A program made the translations under genes and the position numbers. 64,000 bases of DNA from Cyprinodon diabolis (taxonomy: Eukaryota; Chordata; Actinopteri; Cyprinodontiformes; Cyprinodontidae), in contig CM060065.1 in NCBI GenBank assembly GCA_030533445.1, positions 47,685,964-47,749,963 of the forward strand, written 5' to 3'. Every line of letters begins with the position of its first letter. Positions within the stretch are counted from its first letter, which is position 1. The notes under the pieces are model-generated. The model was not told the DNA's origin, made no database searches, and worked only from the letters and a program-made list of their open reading frames with translations. Positions 43,556-53,049 of the stretch are shown piece by piece.

Positions 43556-44392
43556 CTATAATCTAGAAACAAAGGTGTTGATGGCAGCAGCACAGCTGAT
43601 ATTTCTCTCCAGGATGGAGTCACAGCCAAACAGGAACAGACCAGATGAAGCTACTATGAGAAAAAGCAGAGAGAGCAGAACGTTAGAGATTGAACTAACA
43701 GATTCTGCAGAGTGGGACAATAGGGATAGAATGAAGCAGAATGATGAAAAAGGGGTCCCTATGTCCTCCAGCAGTCTAAGCCTATAGCAGCTTAACTATA
43801 GAGATAGCTCAGGATAGTTTGAGCCATTCTAACTATAAGCTTTATCAAAAAGGAAAGTTTTAAGCCTAGCCTTAAAAGTAGACAGGGTGTCTGCCTCATG
43901 GACTAAAACTGGTAGTTGGTTCCACAGGAGAGGAGCCTGATAACTAAAAGATCTGCCTCCCATTCTAATTTTAGAAATTCTAGGAACCACTAGTAAACAT
44001 GCAGATTGAGAGCGAAGTGCTCTGTTAGGAACATAAGGAACAATCAGATCTCTGATATCAGATTGAGCTTGGCCATTTAAGGCTTTATATGTGAGAAGGA
44101 GGATTTTAAATTCAATTCTTGATTTAACAGCAAGCCAATGAAGAGAAGCCAGGATAGGAGAGATATGATCTCTCTTTTTAATTTTCATCAGAACTCTGGC
44201 TGCAGCATTTTGGATCAGCTGAAGGCTTTTACCTACAGTTTGTGGACTTCCTGATAGTAAAGAATTACAATAGTCCAGCCTTGAAGTAAAAAATGCATGG
44301 ACTAGTTTCTCAGCATCACCTCTAGACAGGATATTTCTAATTGTTGAAATATTCCGCAGGTGAAAGAAGGAAATTTTAGAAACCCGTTTGAA
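43556..44392 (-). mobile_element. Second L2 fragment ending next to a shank2 exon
   Basis: Repeats the segment 40505-41285 of the neighbouring L2: the start of the 3' UTR and the C-terminal part of ORF2 (188 codons, 43829-44395). It keeps LIQNAAARVLMKIKKRDHIS and WNQLPVLVHEADTLSTFKAR, the latter deleted in the neighbour. Similarity stops at about 44392, 46 bp before the shank2 acceptor at 44438. The arrangement is two copies of one family in the same orientation. Confidence 0.87.
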
Positions 44393-44402
44393 CATTTTAA
44401 AT

Positions 44403-44438
44403 CCCTAATGATGGTTGTTTTATTTGCCCCTGTCACAG
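44403..44438 (+). promoter_or_regulatory. shank2: Branch point and 3' splice site of the shank2 PDZ exon
   Basis: CCTAAT at 44403-44408 fits the vertebrate branch-point pattern, with the branch A near 44407, 32 nt before the exon. A pyrimidine-rich tract with TTTTATTTGCCCCTGTCACAG follows. The L2 copy ends only a few bases upstream, so the host splice signal is just preserved. Confidence 0.6.
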
Positions 44439-44574
44439 GTGAACCAGGAGAATGTGGTGAAGGTGGGCCACAGGCAGGTGGTCAACATGATCCGCCAGGG
44501 AGGAAACCGGCTCCTGATCAAAGTGGTGACTGTGAGCCGGAATCTGGACCCTGAAGACACGGCACGAAAAAAAG
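44439..44574 (+). CDS. shank2: shank2 exon: C-terminal half of the PDZ domain
   Basis: Encodes 45 residues plus one base. It starts VNQENVVKVGHRQVVNMIRQ and ends SRNLDPEDTARKK. This is the second half of the SHANK PDZ domain, which binds the C-termini of SAPAP/GKAP proteins at the postsynaptic density. The borders are CAG|GTGAAC and AAAAAAG|GTACAA; phase 0 in, phase 1 out. The exon before it should end with a GDFLIE-type sequence; I did not find it upstream, so it is either left of the window or was missed. Wording here (RNLDPxDTARKK) matches SHANK2 better than SHANK1 or SHANK3. Confidence 0.93.
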
Positions 44575-45530
44575 GTACAAACAGGGAGTTTTTTAATGGA
44601 AACCTTGCAGAGGCACACTGGGTTTTACTGACTGGCAGAAGTTCAAACACAGAGTAAAAAGTCAAGAAACTGTGAGTTTCAGGTTTGAAAGAGCGAAGCA
44701 CAACCGTAAATCCGTTCTTACAGTAAATAAGGTGTGAAAATCTTTCTTCTGGGTGAATCCGCCAGCAGCCGACCTCCAGCATTAAGACACCCTCCCTGTT
44801 GTAAAGCAGATATCCAACAGATTTTCTGTTATGTCATAAAATCCCTGTGAAGCAGCAAGGAACATGACTTCCTCCAGCCTCAGATTACAGACAGTAAATG
44901 TGTCTCCTTAATATTCAGCTCAGGGCCGAGGCTTAGCAGCCGCTGTTCCAACCGGGGTTTCAGTTATGTTGAGGAGTCTGATTAAGAGTAGCTCGTTTTA
45001 GTCCCAAAAATGTCAGTTTTAAAAGTTTGTGGAAGCAGCTTCTTTCCAGTATTGGTCTGTATTTAGCTCCTGTCCCAATCCACACCGCATGATTCAGTTT
45101 TCCCATTGCTTCATTGTTGGGAATATTGCATTCATGGTGGTTTTTCACTACAATAAGTTTGTCTTATTGGACCAGTTCAGAGCAAAGGCAGGTTAGATAT
45201 TTAGCATTTTTTTAGATATTGGCCTATTTATGAACATAATTAACCAGTTATGAGCAGAGTTAGTCTCTATGAAGAAAAATGCAGCTTACAGGATGTTTTT
45301 TTCGGCTCACCTTGTCATAGTTTTGTCTTCGGTTTTCCAGGCTTCTCAGAGCTTTGAATTGTCTTGATTGTATGCCTATTGGGCCACATGCAACATTTTC
45401 TCAATTTTGTTGTAAATTTCTCGAACTTGTTTCGAACTTGTATGCTTTGTTCCAGATTAGTGTAGCATAAGAACTAAAAGATGTTGCTTCATGTTTGGTT
45501 CTGGTTCTGCAGAGTAGATTAGAGCTAGTA
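44575..45530. other. shank2 intron, no further gene seen
   Basis: Unremarkable intron sequence before a LINE-derived array. Nothing recognised. Confidence 0.5.
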
Positions 45531-45665
45531 GACCTGACTGGTCTGGGTGATCAGTCCACTGACAACTAGTCTGGCATGTCATTTGGAGCTCAGCCATTCA
45601 GTGATTTATAGACACAAACAGAAGGATTTTAAAGAGTATGAAGGAAGGACTTCAGAACCTGGATA
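45530..45665 (-). mobile_element. LINE reverse-transcriptase fragment next to the array
   Basis: Minus strand words correspond to the C-terminal 'FKIL..VYKSLNG' block of L2/Rex-like reverse transcriptases (for example the reading VCVYKSLNG-like at 45600-45625), now with stops. It is the natural continuation of the QNAA..LTRTKK segment that is amplified immediately to the right. Confidence 0.6.
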
Positions 45666-47510
45666 ATGTACTCTACTTAGTTCTAGTGAGGATGCAAGCA
45701 GCATTTGGATCAGCTGCAGCTGTCTGATCTTCTTTCTTAGTTCTAGTGAGGACGCAGGCAGTAGTATCTGGATCAGCCGCAGCTGTCCGATCTACTTTCT
45801 TAGTTCTAGTGAGGATGAAAGCAGCAGCATCTGGATAAGCTTTAGCTGTCTGATCTACTTTCTTAGTTCTAGTGAGGACACAGGCAGTAGTATCTGGATC
45901 AGCCGCAGCTGTCTGATCTACTTTCATAGTTCTAGTGAGGATGCAAGCAGCAGCATCTGGATCAGCTTTAGCTGTCTGATCTACTTTCTTAGTTCTAGTG
46001 AGAACACAGGCAGTAGTATCTGGATCAGCCGCAGCTGTCTGGTCTACTTTCTTAGTTCTAGTGAGGATGCAAGAAGCAGCATCTGGATCAGCTTTAGCTG
46101 TCCGATCTACTTTCTTAGTTCTAGTGAGGACGCAGGCAGTAGTATCTGGTTCAGCCGCAGCTGTCTGATCTCCTTTCTTAGTTCTAGTGAGGATGCAAGC
46201 AGCAGCGTTCTGGATCAGCGTTAGCTGTCTGATCTACTTTCTTAGTTCTAGTGAGGACGCAGGCAGTAGTATCTGGATCAGCCGCAGCTGTCCGATCTAC
46301 TTTCTTAGTTCTAGTGAGGATGAAAGCAGCAGCATCTGGATAAGCTTTAGCTGTCTGATCTACTTTCTTAGTTCTAGTGAGGACACAGGCAGTAGTATCT
46401 GGATCAGCCGCAGCTGTCTGATCTACTTTCATAGTTCTAGTGAGGATGCAAGCAGCAGCATCTGGATCAGCTTTAGCTGTCTGATCTACTTTCTTAGTTC
46501 TAGTGAGAACACAGGCAGTAGTATCTGGATCAGCCGCAGCTGTCTGGTCTACTTTCTTAGTTCTAGTGAGGATGCAAGAAGCAGCATCTGGATCAGCTTT
46601 AGCTGTCCGATCTACTTTCTTAGTTCTAGTGAGGACGCAGGCAGTAGTATCTGGTTCAGCCGCAGCTGTCTGATCTCCTTTCTTAGTTCTAGTGAGGATG
46701 CAAGCAGCAGCGTTCTGGATCAGCGTTAGCTGTCTGATCTACTTTCTTAGTTCTAGTGAGGATGCAGGCAGTAGTATCTGGATCATCCGCAGCTGTCTGA
46801 TCTCCTTTCTTAGTTCTAGTGAGGATGCAAGCAGCAGCATCTGGATCAGCTTTAGCTGTCGATCTTCTTTCTTAGTTCTAGTGAGGACGCAGGCAGTAGT
46901 ATCTGGATCAGCCGCAGCTGTCTGATCTCCTTTCTTAGTTCTAGTGAGGATGCAAGCAATAGCGTTCTGGATCAGCGTTAGCTGTCTGATCTACTTTCTT
47001 ATTTCTAGTGAGGACGCAGGCAGTAGTATCTGGATCAGCTTTAGCTTTCTGATCACCTTTCTTAGTTCTAGTAAGGATGCAAGCAGCAGCATCTGGTTCA
47101 TTTGGATTAGCTGCAGCTGTCTGATCTTCTTTCTTAGTTCTAGTGAGGATGCAAGCAGCAGCATCTGGATCAGCTTTAGCTGTCGATCTTCTTTCTTAGT
47201 TCTAGTGAGGACGCAGGCAGTAGTATCTGGATCAGCCGCAGCTGTCTGATCTCCTTTCTTAGTTCTAGTGAGGATGCAAGCAGTAGCGTTCTGGATCAGC
47301 GTTAGCTGTCTGATCTACTTTCTTATTTCTAGTGAGGACGCAGGCAGTAGTATCTGGATCAGCTTTAGCTTTCTGATCTCCTTTCTTAGTTCTAGTAAGG
47401 ATGCAAGCAGCAGCATCTGGTTCATTTGGATTAGCTGCAGCTGTCTGATCTTCTTTCTTAGTTCTAGTGAGGATGCAGGCAGCAGCATTCTGAATCAGCT
47501 CTAACTGAAC
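45665..47510 (-). repeat. 60/63-bp minisatellite derived from a LINE RT segment
   Basis: About 29-30 head-to-tail units with periods of 60-64 bp. On the minus strand each unit encodes variants of KVDQTAAADPDTTACVLTRT, i.e. 21 codons, so the frame stays open over long stretches on both strands. The rightmost unit (about 47460-47505) reads LELIQNAAACILTRTKK, the canonical block of LINE reverse transcriptases, which marks the ancestral unit. Two unit subtypes alternate, and larger blocks are duplicated: about 505 bp (46001 versus 46506) and 324 bp (46997 versus 47321). The open frames are by-products, not host genes. Confidence 0.93.
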
Positions 47511-48121
47511 CTCTGAAGGTTCATGTCTGAGTTTATCACTATCGCAAGATTTCGATTATCCTTTATCTAAAAAAGCTGTGTATTATCTCGATTAGGGTGT
47601 AGCCAGTGATGCCTCGTCTTTTCCAAATAACATGTGTATTATGTAATGATGCAGCAGGGTGTGACTCTGCACATCTAAAAAAGGTTCTTTCAACGGATAT
47701 ATGGTCGGTGGTTTCTTACTAGTTTAACTGAAGCTATGTGCTAAGTTTTTAATGTTTCTTCTTTTGGTCAAAATGCAATTAATTCAGTTTTGTTTTGATC
47801 CAGATGAGCAAAAATGTTGGCACATCCATTACTTGATTTCTTCTATGCATTTATTGACAGTCAGAATCGGTTCTCGGTCACCTGTTCACATCTTAATCTG
47901 CAGATGGCATAGTTACGGTAAATGATGTTTTTAAAAAACTGAGTTGTGGGAAGCATGTAGGTATTGAAATGCAGGGAACCTAAGATGGATCCCTGGGAAA
48001 CTCGCAATAAGACTTTTGTGGTCTCTGATGTAAAGATACGTACTGTGCATTTAAAGCAGTGTGTTAAATGTGCTTTAATGAAATGCCGTTATAATCAGTG
48101 TCAAAATGCACTGAGGTCCAG
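47511..48121. other. shank2 intron, nothing recognised
   Basis: About 600 bp between the LINE-derived array and the palindrome. No repeat or exon recognised. Confidence 0.5.
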
Positions 48122-48125
48122 TTAA

Positions 48126-49037
48126 AGGAATAGTACACCCAAAACATGATTAGCCTTCATTTTCTACTCACCCCCATGCTGAACAACACTCTGGAGTACT
48201 TTTTTGATATCTCAAATGCATCTGGAGATCTGGGAGGCTTCTTGCTGTCTGCTGATATTCAAATAATGGAGGTCTATGGTGCCCAAGGCAGAAAGGTCCA
48301 TAAAAGTCCACAAAAAACGTGTCAATATTCCTCCATACTGCTCGTCCAATGTATTCCAAGTGTCCTGAGTGGGTAGCGTCCATAATTTACTCGAAACGAA
48401 GTCATTTAGAATGTTTTTAGAGCATAAACAGTAGTGTATAGGATTTCCTAAAAGCGCGCGCCTGCGAGTTCACGAGTCTACGGAAACCGCGGCAGACCAA
48501 ACCAGACGAAAGTGCGCATTCAGCTCAGCAAAGAACTCATGCTCTTCCTCAACACTGAAGTCCTCAGACATTTTTCTTTCGTTGTTTCTTTCTTTGCACA
48601 GGTAAACAGCACATTTCTTCTTCTACGCTTGCATTATCAAGAGCAGACGCTGAATGCGCACTTTCATCTGGTTTGGTCTGCCGCGGTTTCCGTAGACTCG
48701 TGAACTCGCTTTTAGGAAATCCTATACACTACTGTTTATGCTCTAAAAACATTCTAAATGACTTCGTTTCGAGTAAATTATGGACGCTACCCACTCAGGA
48801 CACTTGGAATATATTGGACGAGCAGTATGGAGGAATATTGACACGTTTTTTGTGGACTTTTATGGACCTTTCTGTCTCAGGCACCATAGACCTCCATTAT
48901 TTGAATGTCAGCAGACAGCAAGAAGCCTCCCAGATCTCCAGATGCATTTGAGATATCAAAAAAGTACTCCAGAGTGTTGTTCAGCATGGGGGTGAGTAGA
49001 AAATGAAGGCTAATCATGTTTTGGGTGTACTATTCCT
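48126..49037. mobile_element. 912-bp long inverted repeat (foldback element) with TTAA ends
   Basis: Starts AGGAATAGTACACCCAAAAC and ends as its reverse complement; TTAA flanks both sides (48122-48125, 49038-49041). The arms are about 395 bp each and nearly perfect, including CATGATTAGCCTTCATTTTC, GCATCTGGAGATCTGGGAGG and AAACCGCGGCAGACCAAACC. The spacer is about 48525-48650. One arm has an extra 10 bases around GCGCGCGCCTGC. The TTAA target and end sequence suit a Kolobok/piggyBac-type non-autonomous element. The open frames in the arms mirror each other and are not genes. Confidence 0.92.
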
Positions 49038-49140
49038 TTAAAGCAGCACTGTGTCGTCTCTCCTCAGAACACTTCATAGAAACATTCAGCATAATAATAA
49101 TTATTCTATATATCAATCTCTCTCTCACTGTGTTCCTCAG

Positions 49141-49221
49141 CTCCTCCACCACCAAAGAGAGCCCCCACCACTGCCCTGTCCATGCGCTCCAAGTCTATGA
49201 CCTCAGAGCTGGAGGAACTCG
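49141..49221 (+). CDS. shank2: shank2 exon after the PDZ domain
   Basis: Completes the split Ala codon and encodes PPPPKRAPTTALSMRSKSM then TSELEEL, the conserved linker right after the PDZ in SHANK proteins. The RSKSMTSELEEL block is nearly invariant in the family. Borders: TTCCTCAG|CTCCTCC and GAACTCG|GTAAGAG; 81 nt, phase 1 in and out. The acceptor lies about 100 bp downstream of the 912-bp palindrome. Confidence 0.95.
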
Positions 49222-49338
49222 GTAAGAGCTTCATTGTTGTTCCTTCTACTGTCCGTAACATCAAGAAGTGTTTCTAACAGCACCCCTCTCCTTTTCCCGG
49301 TCCTTCTCGTCCTCATTGGTTGATTAACCTCTCTGTAG

Positions 49339-49347
49339 TGGATAAAG
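49339..49347 (+). CDS. shank2: shank2 9-nt microexon (Val-Asp-Lys)
   Basis: TGGATAAAG lies between CTCTCTGTAG and GTAAGC. With the G carried over it encodes Val-Asp-Lys and keeps phase 1. It sits only 117 bp after the previous exon's donor, with a C/T-rich tract (CACCCCTCTCCTTTTCCCGG) upstream, as is usual for neuronal microexons. The tripeptide fits the SHANK2 protein, which continues VDK after the ELEEL block. In-frame length 9 means skipping would not disturb the frame. Confidence 0.85.
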
Positions 49348-50056
49348 GTAAGCAGTCAATGCTGCAGAACCTTCCTACCCGCCTGCATCATCCACCGGCA
49401 TCTAGCGGCTGAATGAGGCTTTGCTTTAGTTTGGACTTGATGAAAGATGAAAAGCGCTTTTCCCTCCCTCCTCATCTGCTGCCCTCCTTTTTCATCATGC
49501 ATGGAGGCTCTTACTGCTCTAAAACATGTCCGTCATCAGTGTGCTGGTTTGGCTGCTTTCCCTCTTTAGGTTTTTGTTTTTATATTTGTGTGGTGAGCCC
49601 CAGATTTCAAAAGAAAAACGCTGCCTCGCCCTGACTCCTGCTGACACAGTCGCCAGTCAGCGATTCTGAGATCAGAGGACGACACGTTGGAGCCGAGGAG
49701 GGAATGAGGGAGGGAGGGTTGAAGGGAGCAAGTTTTTGGACAGGAGGAGGACTCAGCTGATGTTTCCACATGAATTCAGTTTGCTTTATTGCATTAGAAA
49801 GGTGCACTGGGGTTTGGAATTTGCAACACTAACTTACTAAATAAAACAATAAAATAGTAATGGTGGAAAAGTGCCAGTCATCCGTCAGCAGTAGAGATGG
49901 AGCATGTGGAGGTTAGCAGTTATTTCCTAGCTTTAAGAAGAAGTTAAAGAGTTCTGGGTCAGAAGCATGTTTCATGTTACAGGAATCCCATGAATTGGAA
50001 TATAGAGAAGATCAACTGGCCTCTTTAGGGTCACATTTGTCCTGTAAAAGTGTGAA
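49348..50056. other. shank2 intron, nothing recognised
   Basis: Intron sequence between the microexon and the helicase-fragment element. Chance open frames at 49413-49634 and on the opposite strand only. Confidence 0.5.
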
Positions 50057-50065
50057 ATGTGCCTC

Positions 50066-50626
50066 TAGCCTCGTGAGACCATCCTGATCTCGCGAGCTTT
50101 CAAGGTTTCATCCTCAGATCAGTCTGGCTACTTTCCGTTAAAGAAAATTTGGAGCCGTTCACCAAACGAACGTCCAATCAGCGTTGGCTTTGAGGCGGGT
50201 TGAGGTGTGACGCAACGAGAAACGCGACAGTTCAGTCTAAAGAACATGGCGGCTTCAGCAGATGAAACTAGCGTTAGCGTGGCTATCGAGCAAGTTTTAT
50301 CGGAATTACAGAGTATTTCTTCACTGAAAGAAGAGCAAAACACTGCTCTGGAGGCTTTTCTCAGAGGAAAATATGTTTTTGCTCTTCTCCCGACTGGTTT
50401 CGACAAGAGTTTGATCTATCAATTGGCTTGTGCCTGGCTTGTCGTGTTTTCGTCATCGCTCTGTTAGTACGTCATATGCTTTGTTGATCTGATTGGTTTA
50501 TTTGGCCCGTCTATCACCAATATAGGCCAATCAGCTAACCAGTATTTTCGCTCCTTCCAAAAATTACTTCAACGGAAGGTTTCCAGATGGATATGCAGAG
50601 CAAATCCATCTGGCGGAGTCAGGTTA
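50066..50626 (+). mobile_element. Non-autonomous DNA element carrying a RecQ-like helicase fragment (copy 2)
   Basis: Starts TAGCCTCGTGAGACCATCCT and ends GGCGGAGTCAGGTTA. A perfect 9-bp duplication ATGTGCCTC flanks it (50057-50065, 50627-50635). Length 561 bp against 533 bp for the copy at 18-550. The end hairpins (CTCGTGAG/CTCGCGAG and CCAGATGGAT/ATCCATCTGG) are kept in both. It lies in the intron between the two shank2 microexons. Confidence 0.88.
50207..50467 (+). pseudogene. RecQ-like helicase fragment with altered Walker A
   Basis: An 86-codon frame beginning MTQRETRQFS, with SVAIEQVLSELQSISSLKEE and LRGKYVFALLPT, then GFDKSLIYQL. The Walker A glycine before KS is replaced by Asp (TGFDKS versus TGFGKS in copy 1), which should abolish ATP binding. 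After the SLIYQLA block the sequence departs from helicase and runs to a stop within about 20 codons. The two copies share the protein segment better than chance, but nothing shows that either is expressed. Confidence 0.7.
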
Positions 50627-50635
50627 ATGTGCCTC

Positions 50636-51769
50636 CATGTCATGGTTGAATGATATAAGGAAAGATTGTGAGATTGAATTGAAAAGTCTCAACATGTAGT
50701 GAAGCATTTTCCCGAGAGCTGCTGGACTGAGAGTTTTCAGCCTTCAGCCGTCCTTTATTTTAGTCCTTTATCCTTAGGTTGAGGCCGAATGTCTGGGGAT
50801 GCTGGACCAGAACCAGACTGGATGTTATGGTATGTTGTGGTCTGAGCTGTGGCTATGATGGAAAGGTATCTCTTCATCGTTTCTGCCCCATTCTACGTGT
50901 CTCCCCGTAGCATCATGCTACCACCACCATGCTGGACAGTTGGTAGAAGCCTCAAAACCCACGTGCAGCTTTTGTGTTCAGGCAGCTCAGTCTTTCTCTG
51001 TCTTGTTTCTTAATGGGAAGTGTCTCTTTGGTGGTTTCCAGCTCATGGAAGGCTGCCAGGGTCATTTTCCGGTTGAAGAGGTTGAAATGTTGCTACAGCA
51101 GAAGGATGATCTCAAAAAGCCGCTCAAGTTGGATTTAGGTTGGATAAAGTAGGCTAACATTAGACTTCTGGGAGAAGTTCTGGTCTGTATCTGGAAACCA
51201 CCCGTTTACAGGTGCAGCTTCTGCAGAGAGATGGTTAGATATCCTACCAGAATGGTACCAGTAGCTTACCAACAGACATTCTTCCAAACAGTAGTGGGTG
51301 TGCACAGCTTGTTTACCTTTTAGCCCGTATTTCTTGCTTCGTGGTTCAGAGAAAACCCAGAATAGTTTATAAATCATGAACCTAGTTCCTGCTTGATTGG
51401 ACCTAGACTGTGTATCTTTTCCCATCCTGGAAAATGAACAAATCACAAAGCTCTAAGGTGCAATGATTTTATGACTGGAAACCTTCTGAAGCTTAGCCCG
51501 AAAGTTTAACAGCTCAATAAATCACACAGCTTGATGCACTCAAGAGCTTCTGAGACAGAATCAAATGAAATAAAGGATGTCTGGAAATCTAATCCGGTAG
51601 ATCAGAAGCCATGAGACCAGAGAGAGCAAACCTGAGGCCAGTTAATGATCCTGGGACTTTCTGTTTTACTTATCGGACTGATACCAATATGTCAACATGA
51701 ATAACAATGGCTGATACTAATCCTAACGCTAATAAGATTAGTATTAGCTAAGATAAGATTCACCTCCAG
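50636..51769. other. shank2 intron, nothing recognised
   Basis: The words CATCATGCTACCACCACCATG at about 50910 resemble pieces of Tc1-type repeats but are too short to assign. Confidence 0.45.
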
Positions 51770-52300
51770 CTGTAAAGGTGGTTAGCAGCACCAAATTCCT
51801 GGGGGTTCACATCATAGACAACCTCACCCTGAATGTAAACACCACCTGCCCCCACCCATCCTCACCACATTCTACAGATGCACCATAGAGAGCACTCTGC
51901 CCAGCTGTCTCAATGTGTGGTGTGGAGGCTGCAGCTCCTCAGGTTGGAAGAAGGTGAGAAGAGTGGTGAAAACAGCAGAGAGGATCATGGGGGCTCCTCT
52001 TCCCTCCATAAAAGACATTTCATCCCAGAGCTGCGTGTCCTGAGCCCTTAACATGATCAATAACCCCTCACACCCCCACTATGGATTAATCTCCATGCTG
52101 ACCTCAGGGCATTCGATGCAGGTCCAGCAGATTCTGAAACAGCTTCTTCCCCACCACGTCACACTACTGAACTGTTGAAAAAACTCAAAATTGCAGTAAA
52201 TACTGCATTTTTGCACCATAAATATTAAAGCTCTGACCTTCCATATCAATGCATTTTTGCACCATTTTTTCCCCCCACACTGTTTACATTTGATCACTGC
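51770..52300 (+). mobile_element. LINE ORF2 C-terminal fragment
   Basis: Plus strand reads SSTKFLGVHI, LTTFYRCTIESTLPSCLNVW, KKVRRVVKTAERIMGAPLPS and ALNMINNPSHPHYGL, then LKQLLPHHVTLLN, with a few stops and frame changes. This is the conserved C-terminal end of a fish jockey-like non-LTR ORF2. Upstream domains are missing (5' truncation), and the 3' tail continues to about 52350. Confidence 0.8.
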
Positions 52301-52350
52301 TGCACTTTATGGAAGGAAATGTTATTTTACTATCTGGAAAGCTGTATTAA

Positions 52351-53025
52351 GGAAATTTAATTTAGCACACTCTGTGCATACAAAATGAGAACATGACAGC
52401 CAGCAGCACCCATCCTAGACTTCCTTTTCCATGACTGCTAGTTATGATGATAATTCAGGTACAGCCACTATAAACACAGCGACCTTAGGCTGCGGTTAGG
52501 TCAGCCATGGGTTATGGCCTGTTTCTGAGTCTAAATATGGCTGCTATTTCCGCTTTCGCTCCATCTACTCCTCAGTGTCTTTGAGACCAAGGTTGACACG
52601 TTTTCCAATTGAAAAAGTTGCTGATCTTAAAAGAAGCCATTTTCCAAAAGGCTCTGGTAATTTTGGAGTCATAGTGATCTTCTTTATAACCCTGAAGGAT
52701 AAGCGACGATCACTGGAAAGCAGACAGGTGGTTTGCTGCTGTTCAGATTCATGTTTCCCGTAGGAAAGTTGTTGTGTGACAATCAGTCTGCGCTGTTTAC
52801 TGGGACCATTGGGTCAGAAACTGGGACTGCACTGAATGAAAGGCTGAAAGCGTTTTAATCTGGTTATTTGCTCAGGATTAGGAGTCTCCCCTGTTCTCTA
52901 GGTGTGAACACAAAGTCTGGGAGGAAATACAGACAAACCTTTATAAGAAATTGTATTAGTTCCTTTTAGGGGCGGGTTAAGTTTGTGTCAGCGCACTGAA
53001 GAACTGTTTTTCTTTCTGTCTTAAG
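52351..53025. other. shank2 intron, nothing recognised
   Basis: Intron sequence ending in the pyrimidine-rich acceptor TTTTTCTTTCTGTCTTAAG at 53007-53025. Confidence 0.5.
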
Positions 53026-53049
53026 CCACACTAAGGAAAAAGAAGGGTG
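53026..53049 (+). CDS. shank2: shank2 24-nt microexon (basic RKKK segment)
   Basis: CCACACTAAGGAAAAAGAAG then GGTG, bordered by CTTAAG and GTAAGTTC. With the incoming G it encodes Ala-Thr-Leu-Arg-Lys-Lys-Lys-Gly, equal in length and charge to the ASVRKKKD-like segment after VDK in SHANK2. Phase 1 in and out, so it can be skipped or included without a frame change. The strong donor GTAAGT and long T/C tract support it despite the small size. Confidence 0.87.

Noticed and set aside
1..44438. Search for the upstream shank2 PDZ exon and the alternative short-isoform first exon
   Set aside because: No stretch encoding the expected GDFLIE-type end or an upstream PDZ half with a matching donor was seen by eye; short exons could be missed.
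46187..47504. Plus-strand frames with repeated SSSEDAGSSIWIS peptides
   Set aside because: They are antisense to the LINE-derived 63-bp array and reflect its period of 21 codons.
48168..48995. Mirror-image open frames of 71-92 codons
   Set aside because: They lie in the two arms of the 912-bp palindrome and are copies of the same non-coding arm.
50900..50945. Possible Tc1 scrap (CATCATGCTACCACCACCATG)
   Set aside because: Too short to separate from chance or from other repeats with the same words.
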